From P52-10 sp041397365 (GTDB taxonomy: Bacteria; Pseudomonadota; Alphaproteobacteria; Rhizobiales; Xanthobacteraceae), in contig JAWKWT010000003.1 in the NCBI GenBank assembly GCA_041397365.1, positions 1 through 64,000 of the forward strand: a stretch of DNA of 64,000 bases. The letters are read 5' to 3'. The notes beneath the pieces were generated by a model, which saw only the letters and a program-made list of their open reading frames with translations, had not been told where the DNA came from and did no database searches. Position 1 is the stretch's first letter. Each line of letters starts with the position of its first letter. This document shows positions 27,205 to 35,715 of this stretch, one piece after another. The translations under genes were made by a program, and so were the position numbers.

Positions 27205-28875
27205 TCAACCCGCGGCCTTCATCAGCCGTTCCGCCGCCGCGCGCGCTTCCGCCGTGATTTCCGCGCCCGCCAGCATCCGCGCGATCTCCTCGCGCCGATG
27301 CTCGTCGGCAAGAGTCGCGACGCGGGTGGCGACGCGCTTGCCCTTGTCCAGCGCATCCTTGGTGATGAGCAAATGCTGATCGGCGCGCGCCGCCACCTGC
27401 GGCGCATGCGTCACCGCCATCACCTGCTCTTTTCGCGCAAGGCGCGCGAGCCGGCCGCCGATCGCATCGGCCACCGCGCCGCCGACGCCGGTGTCGATCT
27501 CGTCGAAGACAAGCGTCGGCGCGGACCCCTTGTCGGAGAGCACGACCTTCAGCGCCAGCAGGAAGCGCGAAAGCTCGCCGCCGGAGGCGACCTTCATCAT
27601 CGGCCCCGGCCGCGTGCCGGGATTGGTCTGCACCCAGAATTCGACGCGGTCGAAACCGTGCGCGCCGGGCTGCTCGCGATCCTGCTCGATCTGGGTTGAG
27701 AATTTCGCGCGTTCGAGCTTCAGCGGAGCAAGCTCGGCGGTGACAGCCTTGTTCAGCTTCTCGGCGGATTTCGCCCGCGCCTGCGAAAGCTTCTCCGCCG
27801 CCGCGCGGAAACGCGCATCCGCCTCCGCCGCTTCCTTCTCCAGCGCCTTCAGGCGGTCGGTGCCTCTGTCGATCGATGAAATGTCGGCGGCGAAACGCGC
27901 GGCGAGCTCCGACAGATCGTCTACCGGCGTCGCATATTTTCGCGAGGCGGCCCGCAGCGCGAACAGCCGTTCCTCGATCCGCTCCAGTTCGGCGGGATCG
28001 AAATCCGCGGCCACCAGCGCGGCGGCGAGATGCTGCTCGGCCTCGGCCAAAGCGTTCAGCGCCGCGTCGATCGCCTCGATCGCCGGCTGGATCATTCCGG
28101 GCGAGTTGCCGGCGCGACGCTCCAGCCGGCGCGCCGCGGCGGCAAGCGCTGCGACCGGCGATTGCGGGCCGGAGACGACATCCTGCGCCTCGCGCAGATC
28201 GCCGGCGATCTTCTCGCCCTGCATCATCGTCGCCCGCCGTTCGGCCAGCGCGGTTTCCTCGCCGGCCTGCGGCGCGAGCGCGGTCAGTTCCTCGGAGGCA
28301 TGGCGCAGATACTCCGCCTCGCGCGCGGCGCGTTCGAGATCGGCCCGCTGCTGTTCAAGTTGCGCGGACACGTCCCGCCGCGCAGCCCACAAGGCGGCGA
28401 CGGCGGCGGCTTCCTTCTCGAGGCCGGCGAAGGCGTCGAGCAAGTCGCGATGGGTAGCAGCGTCGACCAGCGCGCGCTCGTCATGCTGGCCGTGGATTTC
28501 CACCAGCTGCGCGCCGACGGCCTTCAGCGTCTGAACGCCGACGGCCTGGTCGTTGATGAAAGCGCGCGTGCGGCCGTCCGCCAGTTGCACGCGGCGCAGG
28601 ATCATCTCGCCCGCATCGTCGATGCCGCTGTCGCGCAAAAGTTTGAGCGCGGGATGGTTCTTCGGAAGATCGAAAACGGCCGTGACCTGGCCCTGCTCCG
28701 CGCCCTGGCGCACCAGGCCGGAATCGCCGCGCCCGCCCAGCGCCAGCGCGAATGCATCGAGCAGAATGGATTTGCCTGCGCCGGTCTCGCCGGTCAGCAC
28801 CGCAAGCCCGCGCGCGAAATCGATGTCGAGCCGTTCGATCAGCACGATGTCGCGGATCGAAAGACGCGCGAGCAT
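27205..28875 (-). CDS. recN: DNA repair protein RecN
   Basis: 556-residue SMC-like ATPase acting in double-strand-break repair. The N-terminal half-ATPase is MLARLSIRDIVLIERLDIDF with Walker A GETGAGKSILLDA and the RecN Q-loop region QLVEIHGQHDERALVD. A long Ala/Glu/Arg-rich coiled coil spans about residues 155-370. The C-terminal half-ATPase has VASGGELSRFLLALKVVL (signature) and PTLVFDEIDTGVGGAVADAIG (Walker B), then AVTHAPQVAARAD. Complete and in frame. It lies between bamD and ligA on the same strand; repeat copy B separates it from bamD. Confidence 0.95.
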   Translation of the reverse strand: MLARLSIRDIVLIERLDIDFARGLAVLTGETGAGKSILLDAFALALGGRGDSGLVRQGAEQGQVTAVFDLPKNHPALKLLRDSGIDDAGEMILRRVQLADGRTRAFINDQAVGVQTLKAVGAQLVEIHGQHDERALVDAATHRDLLDAFAGLEKEAAAVAALWAARRDVSAQLEQQRADLERAAREAEYLRHASEELTALAPQAGEETALAERRATMMQGEKIAGDLREAQDVVSGPQSPVAALAAAARRLERRAGNSPGMIQPAIEAIDAALNALAEAEQHLAAALVAADFDPAELERIEERLFALRAASRKYATPVDDLSELAARFAADISSIDRGTDRLKALEKEAAEADARFRAAAEKLSQARAKSAEKLNKAVTAELAPLKLERAKFSTQIEQDREQPGAHGFDRVEFWVQTNPGTRPGPMMKVASGGELSRFLLALKVVLSDKGSAPTLVFDEIDTGVGGAVADAIGGRLARLARKEQVMAVTHAPQVAARADQHLLITKDALDKGKRVATRVATLADEHRREEIARMLAGAEITAEARAAAERLMKAAG

Positions 28876-28888
28876 GAAGGGATGCCTT

Positions 28889-28992
28889 AGAGTCTGTGCG
28901 GTTCAGGTTGAATCAGTTCAAGCACTTACATTCTTGCTTGAGCGCGATCTGATCCGAAAACCGGCGTCCCGCTTTTCGCAGATCATGCTCTA
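28889..28992 (-). repeat. dispersed palindromic repeat, family 1, copy B
   Basis: The core runs GAGCGCGATC (28940) to GATCATGCTCTAG (28981-28993), enclosing CCGAAAACCGGCGTCCCGCTTTTCG. Upstream parts AGAGTCTG (28889) and TTGAATCAG (28908) match copy A at 1182-1303. On the minus strand the element starts TAGAGCATGATC immediately after the last sense codon of bamD, and that TAG is the bamD stop. It fills nearly all of the bamD-recN gap. Confidence 0.85.
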
Positions 28993-29871
28993 GCCGAGGC
29001 CGACCCGGCGAAGCGCCCGGCTCATCCAGGAACTGCGGTTTTCGCTCGGCTCAAGTCCCTTCGATCTTACAAGACTGTATGTGTCCTTGTACCAGGAGCT
29101 TTCGGGAAAGTTGTGGCCGAGCAACGCGGCCGCGGTCTGCGCCTCGTCGGCGATGCCGATCGCGATGTAGGATTCGGCGAGCCGCGCCAGCGCCTCCTCG
29201 ACATGCCGCGTGCGCTGATACTGCGTGACCACCACCTTGAAGCGGTTGATCGCGCCGGTGAAATCACGCCGGTTCATGTAATAGCGGCCGACATCCATTT
29301 CCTTGCCGGCAATCTGGTCGCGTGCGGCCTCGAGCTTGCGCCGCGCGGCCGAGGCATATTCGGAGTTCGGATATTTGCGCACGACCTCTTCGAGCGCGGC
29401 GACGGCCTTCTCGGTGCGCCCCTGATCGCGGCTGATGTCGGGGATCTGGTCGAAATGCGAGGCGGCGATCAGATATTGCGCATAGGCGGCGTCCGGACTG
29501 CCGGGATGCAGCGTGATGTAGCGCTGCGCCGCGCCGATGGTAGAGTCGTAGTCCTGCGCCTCGTAATGGGCATAGGCCGACATCAGAAGTGACTTGCGCG
29601 CCCAGTCCGAATACGGGTGCTGGCGGTCCACTTCCTCGAAGCGCTTGGCGGCCTGCGCCGACCGCTTCTCCTGATTGAGCAGGTACAGACCTTCATTGTA
29701 GATCTTGTCGGCCGGCTCATCGAGAGGCGTATCGTCCTTGGCGCCGAACATCTTGTCCCAGGTGCCGCCGAGCGAACTGCACCCGCCGAGCGGCAGCGCC
29801 ATAACCAATAGCGTCGCAGCCAGCGAAAGCCGGCCTCTGCCTGTAGCGGTCTTCAGGAAATCAAGCTTCAT
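28990..29871 (-). CDS. bamD: outer membrane protein assembly factor BamD (lipoprotein)
   Basis: 293-residue outer-membrane lipoprotein of the BAM complex that inserts beta-barrel proteins. The signal peptide ends in the lipobox LGGC (residues about 26-32), so the mature Cys is lipidated. A run of TPR-like repeats follows: DKIYNEGLYLLNQEKRSAQAAKRFEEVDRQHPYSDWARKS, YDSTIGAAQRYITLHPGSPDAAYAQYLIA, then YMNRRDFTGAINRFKVVVTQYQRTRHVEEALARLAESY. The start is ATG 29871, where the signal peptide begins, although the frame is open to 29964. Adjacent to lpxC upstream, so two outer-membrane biogenesis genes sit together. Its stop codon is donated by repeat copy B. Confidence 0.95.
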   Translation of the reverse strand: MKLDFLKTATGRGRLSLAATLLVMALPLGGCSSLGGTWDKMFGAKDDTPLDEPADKIYNEGLYLLNQEKRSAQAAKRFEEVDRQHPYSDWARKSLLMSAYAHYEAQDYDSTIGAAQRYITLHPGSPDAAYAQYLIAASHFDQIPDISRDQGRTEKAVAALEEVVRKYPNSEYASAARRKLEAARDQIAGKEMDVGRYYMNRRDFTGAINRFKVVVTQYQRTRHVEEALARLAESYIAIGIADEAQTAAALLGHNFPESSWYKDTYSLVRSKGLEPSENRSSWMSRALRRVGLG

Positions 29872-30033
29872 ACGCGGGGCCAACAACGGTCCAGTGGGAG
29901 GATAGGCAAAAATATCCGAATTTCTCTGCCGGGCCAATCGGATATGGGGACATTTCGCCGGCAATAAGGCGGATATTGTGTCCGGCCGGCTTATCCCGCG
30001 GCCGACATGCTCATCAATGTCAAAGCGTGTCGT

Positions 30034-30981
30034 TCAGGACACGTCCGGGCCATAGGCCGGAGCCGCGAGTCCGCCGACGGCCTCCACATGTCCCCGGCTG
30101 CGCTGCGGGCGCGGAGCCTCGGCGATGCGCCAGGCCGAGCGATCCGCCATCAGCGCGCGCAACAGCATGCTGTTCAGCTTGTGACCGCCGCGGACCGAGC
30201 GGAACAGCCCGAGGATCGGCAATCCGGCCAGCGCCAGATCGCCGATGGCGTCCAGCACCTTGTGGCGGACGAACTCGTCGGCGAAACGCAGACCTTCCGG
30301 ATTCAGGATGCGGTCCTGATCGACCACGATCGAATTCTCGAACGACGCGCCGCGCGCACAGCCGGCGCTCCAGAGCTTGGCGACATCCGCCATGCAGCCG
30401 AAGGTGCGGGCGCGACAGATATCGCGGCGGAACTTCTCCGGCGTCAGATCGAGACTGTAAAGCTGGCGACCGATCAACGGATTGTCGAAGGAAATTTCAA
30501 GTTCGGCCCGGAAGCCATGGGCAAAGGGACGGATCTCCCCGGACGACTGGCCCATCGTCACCTGAACCGGCTTGAGAACTTCGAGATAGCGGCGGGCTGC
30601 GGCCAATTCGACCACACCGGCGCGATCGATCGCTTCGACGAACGGCGCGGCGCTGCCGTCCATGATCGGCGCTTCGGGGCCGTCCACTTCCACCACGGCG
30701 TTATCGACGCCCATGCCGCGCAAGGCGGCCAGCACATGCTCGGTGGTGGAGACCAGCGGGCCGCTGGCGTCGCCGAGAACGGTGGCGAAATCAGTGGCGA
30801 TGACGGCGTCATGACACGCGCGGACTTCGCGATCGCCCTGCTCCAGACCCGTTCGGATGAAAACAATTCCGGAGCCGGCGTCGGCCGGCAGCAGCGTCAG
30901 CGTCGCGGGTTGCCCCGAATGAACACCGATGCCAGTCACGCTGACGGGCATTCGGAGCGTCGTCTGCCGACCTGATTTCAT
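30034..30981 (-). CDS. lpxC: UDP-3-O-acyl-N-acetylglucosamine deacetylase LpxC
   Basis: Zn-dependent deacetylase, the committed step of lipid A synthesis, in the cytoplasm. From ATG 30981 (315 residues) the motifs are GVHSG (residues 19-23), STTEHVLAAL with general base Glu81 and Zn ligand His82, ARTFGCMAD, FVRHKVLDAIGDLAL with Zn ligands His240 and Asp244, and GGHKLN with catalytic His267. The frame is open 38 codons further upstream without homology. A 303-base region up to the ftsZ terminator holds its promoter, with a perfect TATAAT, an inverted repeat and a CtrA-type box. ftsZ lies upstream on the same strand. Confidence 0.95.
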   Translation of the reverse strand: MKSGRQTTLRMPVSVTGIGVHSGQPATLTLLPADAGSGIVFIRTGLEQGDREVRACHDAVIATDFATVLGDASGPLVSTTEHVLAALRGMGVDNAVVEVDGPEAPIMDGSAAPFVEAIDRAGVVELAAARRYLEVLKPVQVTMGQSSGEIRPFAHGFRAELEISFDNPLIGRQLYSLDLTPEKFRRDICRARTFGCMADVAKLWSAGCARGASFENSIVVDQDRILNPEGLRFADEFVRHKVLDAIGDLALAGLPILGLFRSVRGGHKLNSMLLRALMADRSAWRIAEAPRPQRSRGHVEAVGGLAAPAYGPDVS

Positions 30982-31172
30982 ACGAATGTCGTCCAATTTT
31001 CGAACGCGGACGCTGCACTGCAAACGAACGAGCTGCGAGCTGACCTGTCCGACCCCAAGAAGTGCCGTCGCTTCCCCCAACGGCGAATCAACCATAGCCC
31101 GCGGCGCAGTTCTGGCCCACTCACGCTTGCTTACTAATTGTTACCCTAAACGCGCCGCATTCATGCCAAGGG

Positions 31173-31270
31173 TTAACCAAGATTTAAGCCCCGCCGCAAG
31201 CCGTTTTCATCGCCTCAAGAAATCAAGAAAATTATTATATTTCAATAGCTTAAAATTTTATCTTTAAGCT
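31173..31270 (-). promoter_or_regulatory. lpxC promoter region: TATAAT, AT-rich inverted repeat and CtrA-type box
   Basis: On the minus strand a perfect -10 box TATAAT lies at 31239-31234. Upstream of it is an 8-bp perfect inverted repeat, AGCTTAAA / TTTAAGCT (31247-31254 and 31263-31270, 8-base spacer), covering the expected -35 area, where no good -35 hexamer is seen (GATAAA at 17-bp spacing). Downstream at 31173-31187 is TTAA-N7-TTAA, the CtrA consensus. The stretch is strongly AT-rich in a GC-rich window. Binding by any factor is inferred from the motifs only. Confidence 0.55.
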
Positions 31271-31284
31271 TTCCAAAATGTTAA

Positions 31285-31310
31285 AGCCCCGGCCGTTGAA
31301 GGCCGGGGCT
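31285..31310 (-). terminator. ftsZ terminator
   Basis: Perfect 10-bp stem AGCCCCGGCC / GGCCGGGGCT with a 6-base loop, 26 bases after the ftsZ stop. On the minus strand it is followed by TTTAACATTTT. It closes the dcw transcript and separates ftsZ from the lpxC promoter. Confidence 0.85.
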
Positions 31311-31336
31311 TCTGCTTCGTAAAAAATGTTACCGAC

Positions 31337-33103
31337 CTAGTTCGACTGGCGTCGGAGGAAGGCCGGAATGTCCAGATGATCCTCCGCCGGCTGCTGGCTG
31401 ACAGGCGCCGGGCGGCCGTGCTGGTCGAGACCCTGCGGCGGCGAGCGGCGGGCGTATTCAGATACCGGATCCGGAACCCTTTGCTGCGGCGCAGGACGAG
31501 GCGGCGCGGGCGGCATGGACGGCATCGCCGGCCCCGAGGCACGGGCGGCGATCGGCGCTTCGGTCTCGTCGTCGCGACGGCCAAGGCCGACATTCGCCAG
31601 CCGCTGGAGCAGCGACAGCCGCGCCTTCTGCGGGTTCTCGGCGGCGGAGACGTCACCACGCGCCTGACGGATTTCGTTCTGCGCCGGCATCGGCAGTTCT
31701 TCGAATTTCGGCATCCGGGCGGCGCGGACCGGCATTTTTTCCGGCGCGGGCGGGATGAAATTCGCGGGCGCGACCTCGTCATGAACCGGAGCGGCCTCGG
31801 CCTTCGGCTCGGCGAACAGCGACGGCTTCGGCGGCACCGGGCGGATCGACACGTCGCCATAGGTGGCGGCGTGCGCGACCGCCGGCGACGGCGTCACCGC
31901 AGCGGCGATCGCGGCCAGCGCGGCATGCTCATGCTCGACCGGAGCGGCGCGAACCGGCGCCGCCTCCTGCGGGGCTGCCTCGGCGTGGTACTGCGCGGCG
32001 GCGCGGCCGGCGATCCTGGCGTTGTCGGCGCGGAGCTTGTTGGTCAACTCGGCGATCCGGTTATCGGGCGTGGCGGCGGGAGCCGCCTGCGCCGACACGG
32101 CGGCCGCAGCCGCCGGCTTGCCACGGGCGGCCATCGGCACGCTGTCGATACCGGTGGCGACGACCGAGACGCGGATGACGCCGTCGAGCGATTCGTCGAA
32201 GGTCGCGCCGACGATGATGTTGGCATCGGAATCGACTTCCTCGCGGATGCGGGTCGCGGCTTCGTCGACCTCGAACAGCGTCAGGTCCTTGCCGCCGGTG
32301 ATCGAGATCAAAAGGCCCCGCGCGCCCTTCATCGACGAATCGTCGATCAGCGGATTGGCGATCGCGGCTTCGGCGGCCGTCAGCGCGCGCTTCTCGCCGC
32401 CCGCTTCGCCGGTGCCCATCATCGCCTTGCCCATCTCGCGCATCACGGCGCGGACGTCGGCGAAGTCGAGATTGATGAGACCTTCCTTGACCATCAGGTC
32501 GGTGATGCAGGCAACGCCCGAATAGAGCACCTGGTCGGCCATCGCGAAGGCGTCGGCGAAGGTGGTCTTTTCGTTGGCGACGCGGAACAGGTTCTGGTTC
32601 GGAATGATGAGGAGGGTGTCGACGCCCTTCTGCAATTCGGTGATGCCGGCCTCGGCCGTGCGCATCCGCCGCTGCCCCTCGAAATGGAATGGCTTGGTGA
32701 CGACGCCGACCGTCAGAATGCCCATCTCGCGCGCGGTCTTGGCGATCACCGGCGCGGCTCCGGTGCCGGTGCCGCCGCCCATGCCGGCGGTGACGAACAC
32801 CATATGCGCGCCGGCCAGATGATCGCGGATTTCGTCGATCACCTCCTGCGCCGCCGCCGCACCCACATCCGGCTGCGAGCCCGCGCCGAGACCTTCGGTG
32901 ACCTGCGTGCCCATCTGGATGATGCGCTCGGCCTTCGACATCGTCAGCGCCTGCGCGTCGGTGTTGGCGACCACGAAATCGACGCCGACCAGCCCCGCCG
33001 TAATCATGTTGTTGACCGCGTTGCCGCCCGCGCCGCCGACGCCGAACACCGTGATGCGTGGCTTCAACTCGTGAATGTCGGGGATTTGCAGATTGATCGT
33101 CAT
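31337..33103 (-). CDS. ftsZ: cell division GTPase FtsZ
   Basis: 588-residue tubulin homologue that polymerises into the Z-ring. The GTPase domain (about residues 1-320) has GVGGAGGNAVNNM (20-33), the tubulin signature GMGGGTGTG (107-115), NLDFADVRAVM (T7 loop region with catalytic Asp) and GGEKRALTAAEAA. A long Ala/Pro-rich disordered linker of roughly 240 residues, typical of alphaproteobacteria, leads to the conserved C-terminal peptide DHLDIPAFLRRQ that docks FtsA and other partners. GAGAGG lies seven bases before the ATG. Last gene of the dcw block, 93 bases after ftsA, ended by a strong terminator. Confidence 0.97.
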   Translation of the reverse strand: MTINLQIPDIHELKPRITVFGVGGAGGNAVNNMITAGLVGVDFVVANTDAQALTMSKAERIIQMGTQVTEGLGAGSQPDVGAAAAQEVIDEIRDHLAGAHMVFVTAGMGGGTGTGAAPVIAKTAREMGILTVGVVTKPFHFEGQRRMRTAEAGITELQKGVDTLLIIPNQNLFRVANEKTTFADAFAMADQVLYSGVACITDLMVKEGLINLDFADVRAVMREMGKAMMGTGEAGGEKRALTAAEAAIANPLIDDSSMKGARGLLISITGGKDLTLFEVDEAATRIREEVDSDANIIVGATFDESLDGVIRVSVVATGIDSVPMAARGKPAAAAAVSAQAAPAATPDNRIAELTNKLRADNARIAGRAAAQYHAEAAPQEAAPVRAAPVEHEHAALAAIAAAVTPSPAVAHAATYGDVSIRPVPPKPSLFAEPKAEAAPVHDEVAPANFIPPAPEKMPVRAARMPKFEELPMPAQNEIRQARGDVSAAENPQKARLSLLQRLANVGLGRRDDETEAPIAARASGPAMPSMPPAPPRPAPQQRVPDPVSEYARRSPPQGLDQHGRPAPVSQQPAEDHLDIPAFLRRQSN

Positions 33104-33196
33104 GGTTGCCTCTCGATTACGCGCGCGGCGTGCCGGCGGACGTCGCGCGTTGCGGAGTCCGGTTGGTGGATGTTCCAGAATTCGGTGCGATGCCCA

Positions 33197-34519
33197 TCAG
33201 AAGCCCTCGCGCAGCCAGCGCCCGACCCGGCCGAAATAGCCGTCGGTGCCGGTGGCCGCGCGGTGGGCGCGGACCGGCTCGTTGAATTCGAGATGAGCGT
33301 ATTGCGGATAGACCAGGAGCCCGGTCGGAACCGCGAACGAGGCGTTCTTGGCTTCGTTCGGCAGCCGGCTCACGCCGAGCGGCCGCCCGATCCGGACCGG
33401 ACGGTTGAGGACGCGGCTCGCAAGCTCGGGGATGCCGGTGAGCTGCGACGCGCCGCCGGTGATGACCACGCGTGCGCGCGGCTCCGCCGCGAAGGGGGAA
33501 TCCGCGAGTCCGTCACGGATCATCTCAAATATCTCCTCGGCCCGCTGGCTAACAATGTTGGCGATCGTTCCGCGCGAAACGATCTGCGGCGCTTCGCCTT
33601 CGTGATCTCCCACCGACGGGATGGTCATCAGTTCACGCGCATCGGAGCCGCCGGTCAGGACTGTGCCATATAACGTCTTGATTCGCTCGGCATCTGCAAC
33701 GCACGCGCCAAGGCCGCGGGCGAGGTCCATGGTGATGTGGTTGCCGCCGACGGCGAAGCCGAACGCATGCACAAAGCGCCCGTTGCTATAAACCGCGACG
33801 GTTGTTGTGCCCGCGCCCATGTCGATGACGGCCGCCGCCACCGCCGATTCATCGTCCGACAGAACCGACAGCCCTGCGACATAAGGACTCGCCACCACTG
33901 CCTCGACGGTCAGATGGCAGCGTTCGACCACCAGCATCAGGTTCCGCGCCACCGTGGCGTCGGCGGTGACGACGTTCATTTCGAGCCCGAACTGCTTGGC
34001 CACCATGCCGCGCGGATCGCGGATGCCCTTCACCCCGTCCAGCGAATAGCCGACCGGGAGCGCGTGCAGCGTGGTGCGCCCCTCGCCGGTCGCGTGATGC
34101 GTGACCATGCCCATCGCATGCGACAACTCACCCGGCGAGACGGTTCCGCCGCGTGCTTCCGCCGACGCCTCGATGAGCTGGCCCTGCATGCGGCCCGCCG
34201 CAATCGACAGCACGACGGATTCGACGCGCACGCCCGCCATCTCCTCGGCGATCGCCACCGCCTGCCGCACCGACTGCTCGGCCGCGTTGGCGTCGATCAC
34301 CGCACCGGCCTTCATGCCCCGCGCCTGGATCTGACTCATACCGATCACATCGATGGCGTGGCTGCGCCCGGACAGCGCGTCGCGCGTCTGGCACGGCCGC
34401 AGCCGGCCGATCAGGCAGGCCACCTTGCTGGTTCCGATATCCAGCCCCGCCACCAGCGTCGTGCGGTTGGAGGCGATCGGCTTCATGCGCGGAACGCTGC
34501 CGCGATTGAGGCGCGTCAT
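33197..34519 (-). CDS. ftsA: cell division protein FtsA
   Basis: 440-residue actin-like ATPase tethering FtsZ to the membrane. Motifs are the phosphate-1 loop VAGLDIGTSKVACLIG, the SHS2-containing subdomain with GMKAGAVIDANAAEQSV and LSIAAGRMQGQ, phosphate-2 VIDMGAGTTTVAVYSNGRFVHAFGFAVGGNHIT, and VVITGGASQLTGIPELA. The start is ATG 34519, whose ATGA overlaps the ftsQ stop; the open frame upstream to 35041 is the ftsQ shadow. The C-terminal GYFGRVGRWLREGF is the amphipathic membrane-targeting helix expected in FtsA. Confidence 0.96.
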   Translation of the reverse strand: MTRLNRGSVPRMKPIASNRTTLVAGLDIGTSKVACLIGRLRPCQTRDALSGRSHAIDVIGMSQIQARGMKAGAVIDANAAEQSVRQAVAIAEEMAGVRVESVVLSIAAGRMQGQLIEASAEARGGTVSPGELSHAMGMVTHHATGEGRTTLHALPVGYSLDGVKGIRDPRGMVAKQFGLEMNVVTADATVARNLMLVVERCHLTVEAVVASPYVAGLSVLSDDESAVAAAVIDMGAGTTTVAVYSNGRFVHAFGFAVGGNHITMDLARGLGACVADAERIKTLYGTVLTGGSDARELMTIPSVGDHEGEAPQIVSRGTIANIVSQRAEEIFEMIRDGLADSPFAAEPRARVVITGGASQLTGIPELASRVLNRPVRIGRPLGVSRLPNEAKNASFAVPTGLLVYPQYAHLEFNEPVRAHRAATGTDGYFGRVGRWLREGF

Positions 34520-35475
34520 ACCTGGTTCGCCTTCTTCTTGCGGGCCTTGTCGCGGTCTTTCAACATTTCGGCTCGTGCTTTCGCGGCGTCTTCGGACAGG
34601 CGCACCGTCAGGCGGTCCGGCAGGCGCAGATCGACGGCGGTGATGTCGCGGGACAGAAGCTTTTCGTCCCGGTCGAGTCTGGTCAGGTTCGCCAGCGCGG
34701 CCTCGACATTGTCTTCGGGCAGCCGAACGTCGATGCCGCCGGCGAGATGCAGGTTCCAGCGCCGCTCGCCGACCAGTACGATCGCCTGCACCTGCGAGCG
34801 AATGTCGGGATATCGCGCCAAAAGAGTCAGGAACTTGCTGGCGCGCATCTCCGCGCCCTTGCCGACCACCAGCGGCAACTTGCGGAACGGCCCCGGCGTA
34901 TAGGGCTGAAGAATCAGCCCCTCCTCGGAGATCACCGACACCTGGCCGCGATATTGCCAGAGCGCGAACGCCGCCCGTTCTGTGATGCCGATCTGAAGGC
35001 TGTCCGGATAAAGCTTCAGCACCGTCGCATCCGCGATCCACGGCGAGGCCCGGAGTTTGTCGCGGACCTCGGCGGCGTCAAGGAACAGCAGGGAGCGGCG
35101 GCCGGTGACGCCGCCGATGGCAAGAATTTCATCCTGGGTCAGGTTGTTGCGCCCGGTGATGCCGACATGCGCGATCCTGAACCCCGCCGTATTGGCCAGC
35201 GCGTCCCGCGCGTCCCGCGCCGCTTCGAGCAGATACTCCCCGTGGCCGCCGCGCACCACGCCGACGCACAGCGTTCCGACCAGCAGCGCCACCGTGACGA
35301 CGCTGCCGATATTGCGCGGCAGACGGTCTTCGATCCAGGCCAGCGCGCGGTTGTCACGCTCGCTGCGGATGCGGGGGGCCGGCGGCTGACGCTTGAACGA
35401 GAGGGCCGACAGATCGCGGACGAGCTTGCCCGCCTGTTGTCGCAGCGACCCAGCGAGGCGTCCTCCAGCGTTCAT
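34516..35475 (-). CDS. ftsQ: cell division protein FtsQ
   Basis: Bitopic divisome protein of 319 residues linking the early ring to FtsL/FtsB. A basic cytoplasmic tail (KLVRDLSALSFKRQPPAPRIR) is followed by one membrane helix (IGSVVTVALLVGTLCVGVV), a POTRA domain (FRIAHVGITGRNNLTQDEILAIGG, PWIADATVLKLYPDSLQIGITERAAFALW) and the FtsQ beta domain, ending in a Lys-rich tail. I prefer ATG 35475; GTG 35490 is an alternative start. About 240 bases separate it from ddl upstream, including a TTAACC half-site, so it may have its own promoter. Its stop overlaps the ftsA start. Confidence 0.93.
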   Translation of the reverse strand: MNAGGRLAGSLRQQAGKLVRDLSALSFKRQPPAPRIRSERDNRALAWIEDRLPRNIGSVVTVALLVGTLCVGVVRGGHGEYLLEAARDARDALANTAGFRIAHVGITGRNNLTQDEILAIGGVTGRRSLLFLDAAEVRDKLRASPWIADATVLKLYPDSLQIGITERAAFALWQYRGQVSVISEEGLILQPYTPGPFRKLPLVVGKGAEMRASKFLTLLARYPDIRSQVQAIVLVGERRWNLHLAGGIDVRLPEDNVEAALANLTRLDRDEKLLSRDITAVDLRLPDRLTVRLSEDAAKARAEMLKDRDKARKKKANQV

Positions 35476-35715
35476 GAACCAGCCCGTCACCAATGAGATC
35501 CGCCGCGATTGCAGGCGGCTTTCGCGACGTGCCGATTGTCCAAGGACTGATCGTCAAAGCCCGGATCGTCCGAGACGGCATGACCCAGGCCGCGGCAACC
35601 AGACGCACGACGCGCCGCCAGCGTTAACCTTGGGACGTCCTGGTAAACAAAAGGTAAATGCGTCCCGCTCGCGCCGGCATTTTCAGCGTCTTTTGAAGCG
35701 TTTGCCGCAAATCCC

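Noticed and set aside
31337..33103. Unusually long FtsZ as a novelty
   Set aside because: The extra length is an Ala/Pro-rich linker before the conserved C-terminal peptide, which is normal for FtsZ of this alphaproteobacterial group.
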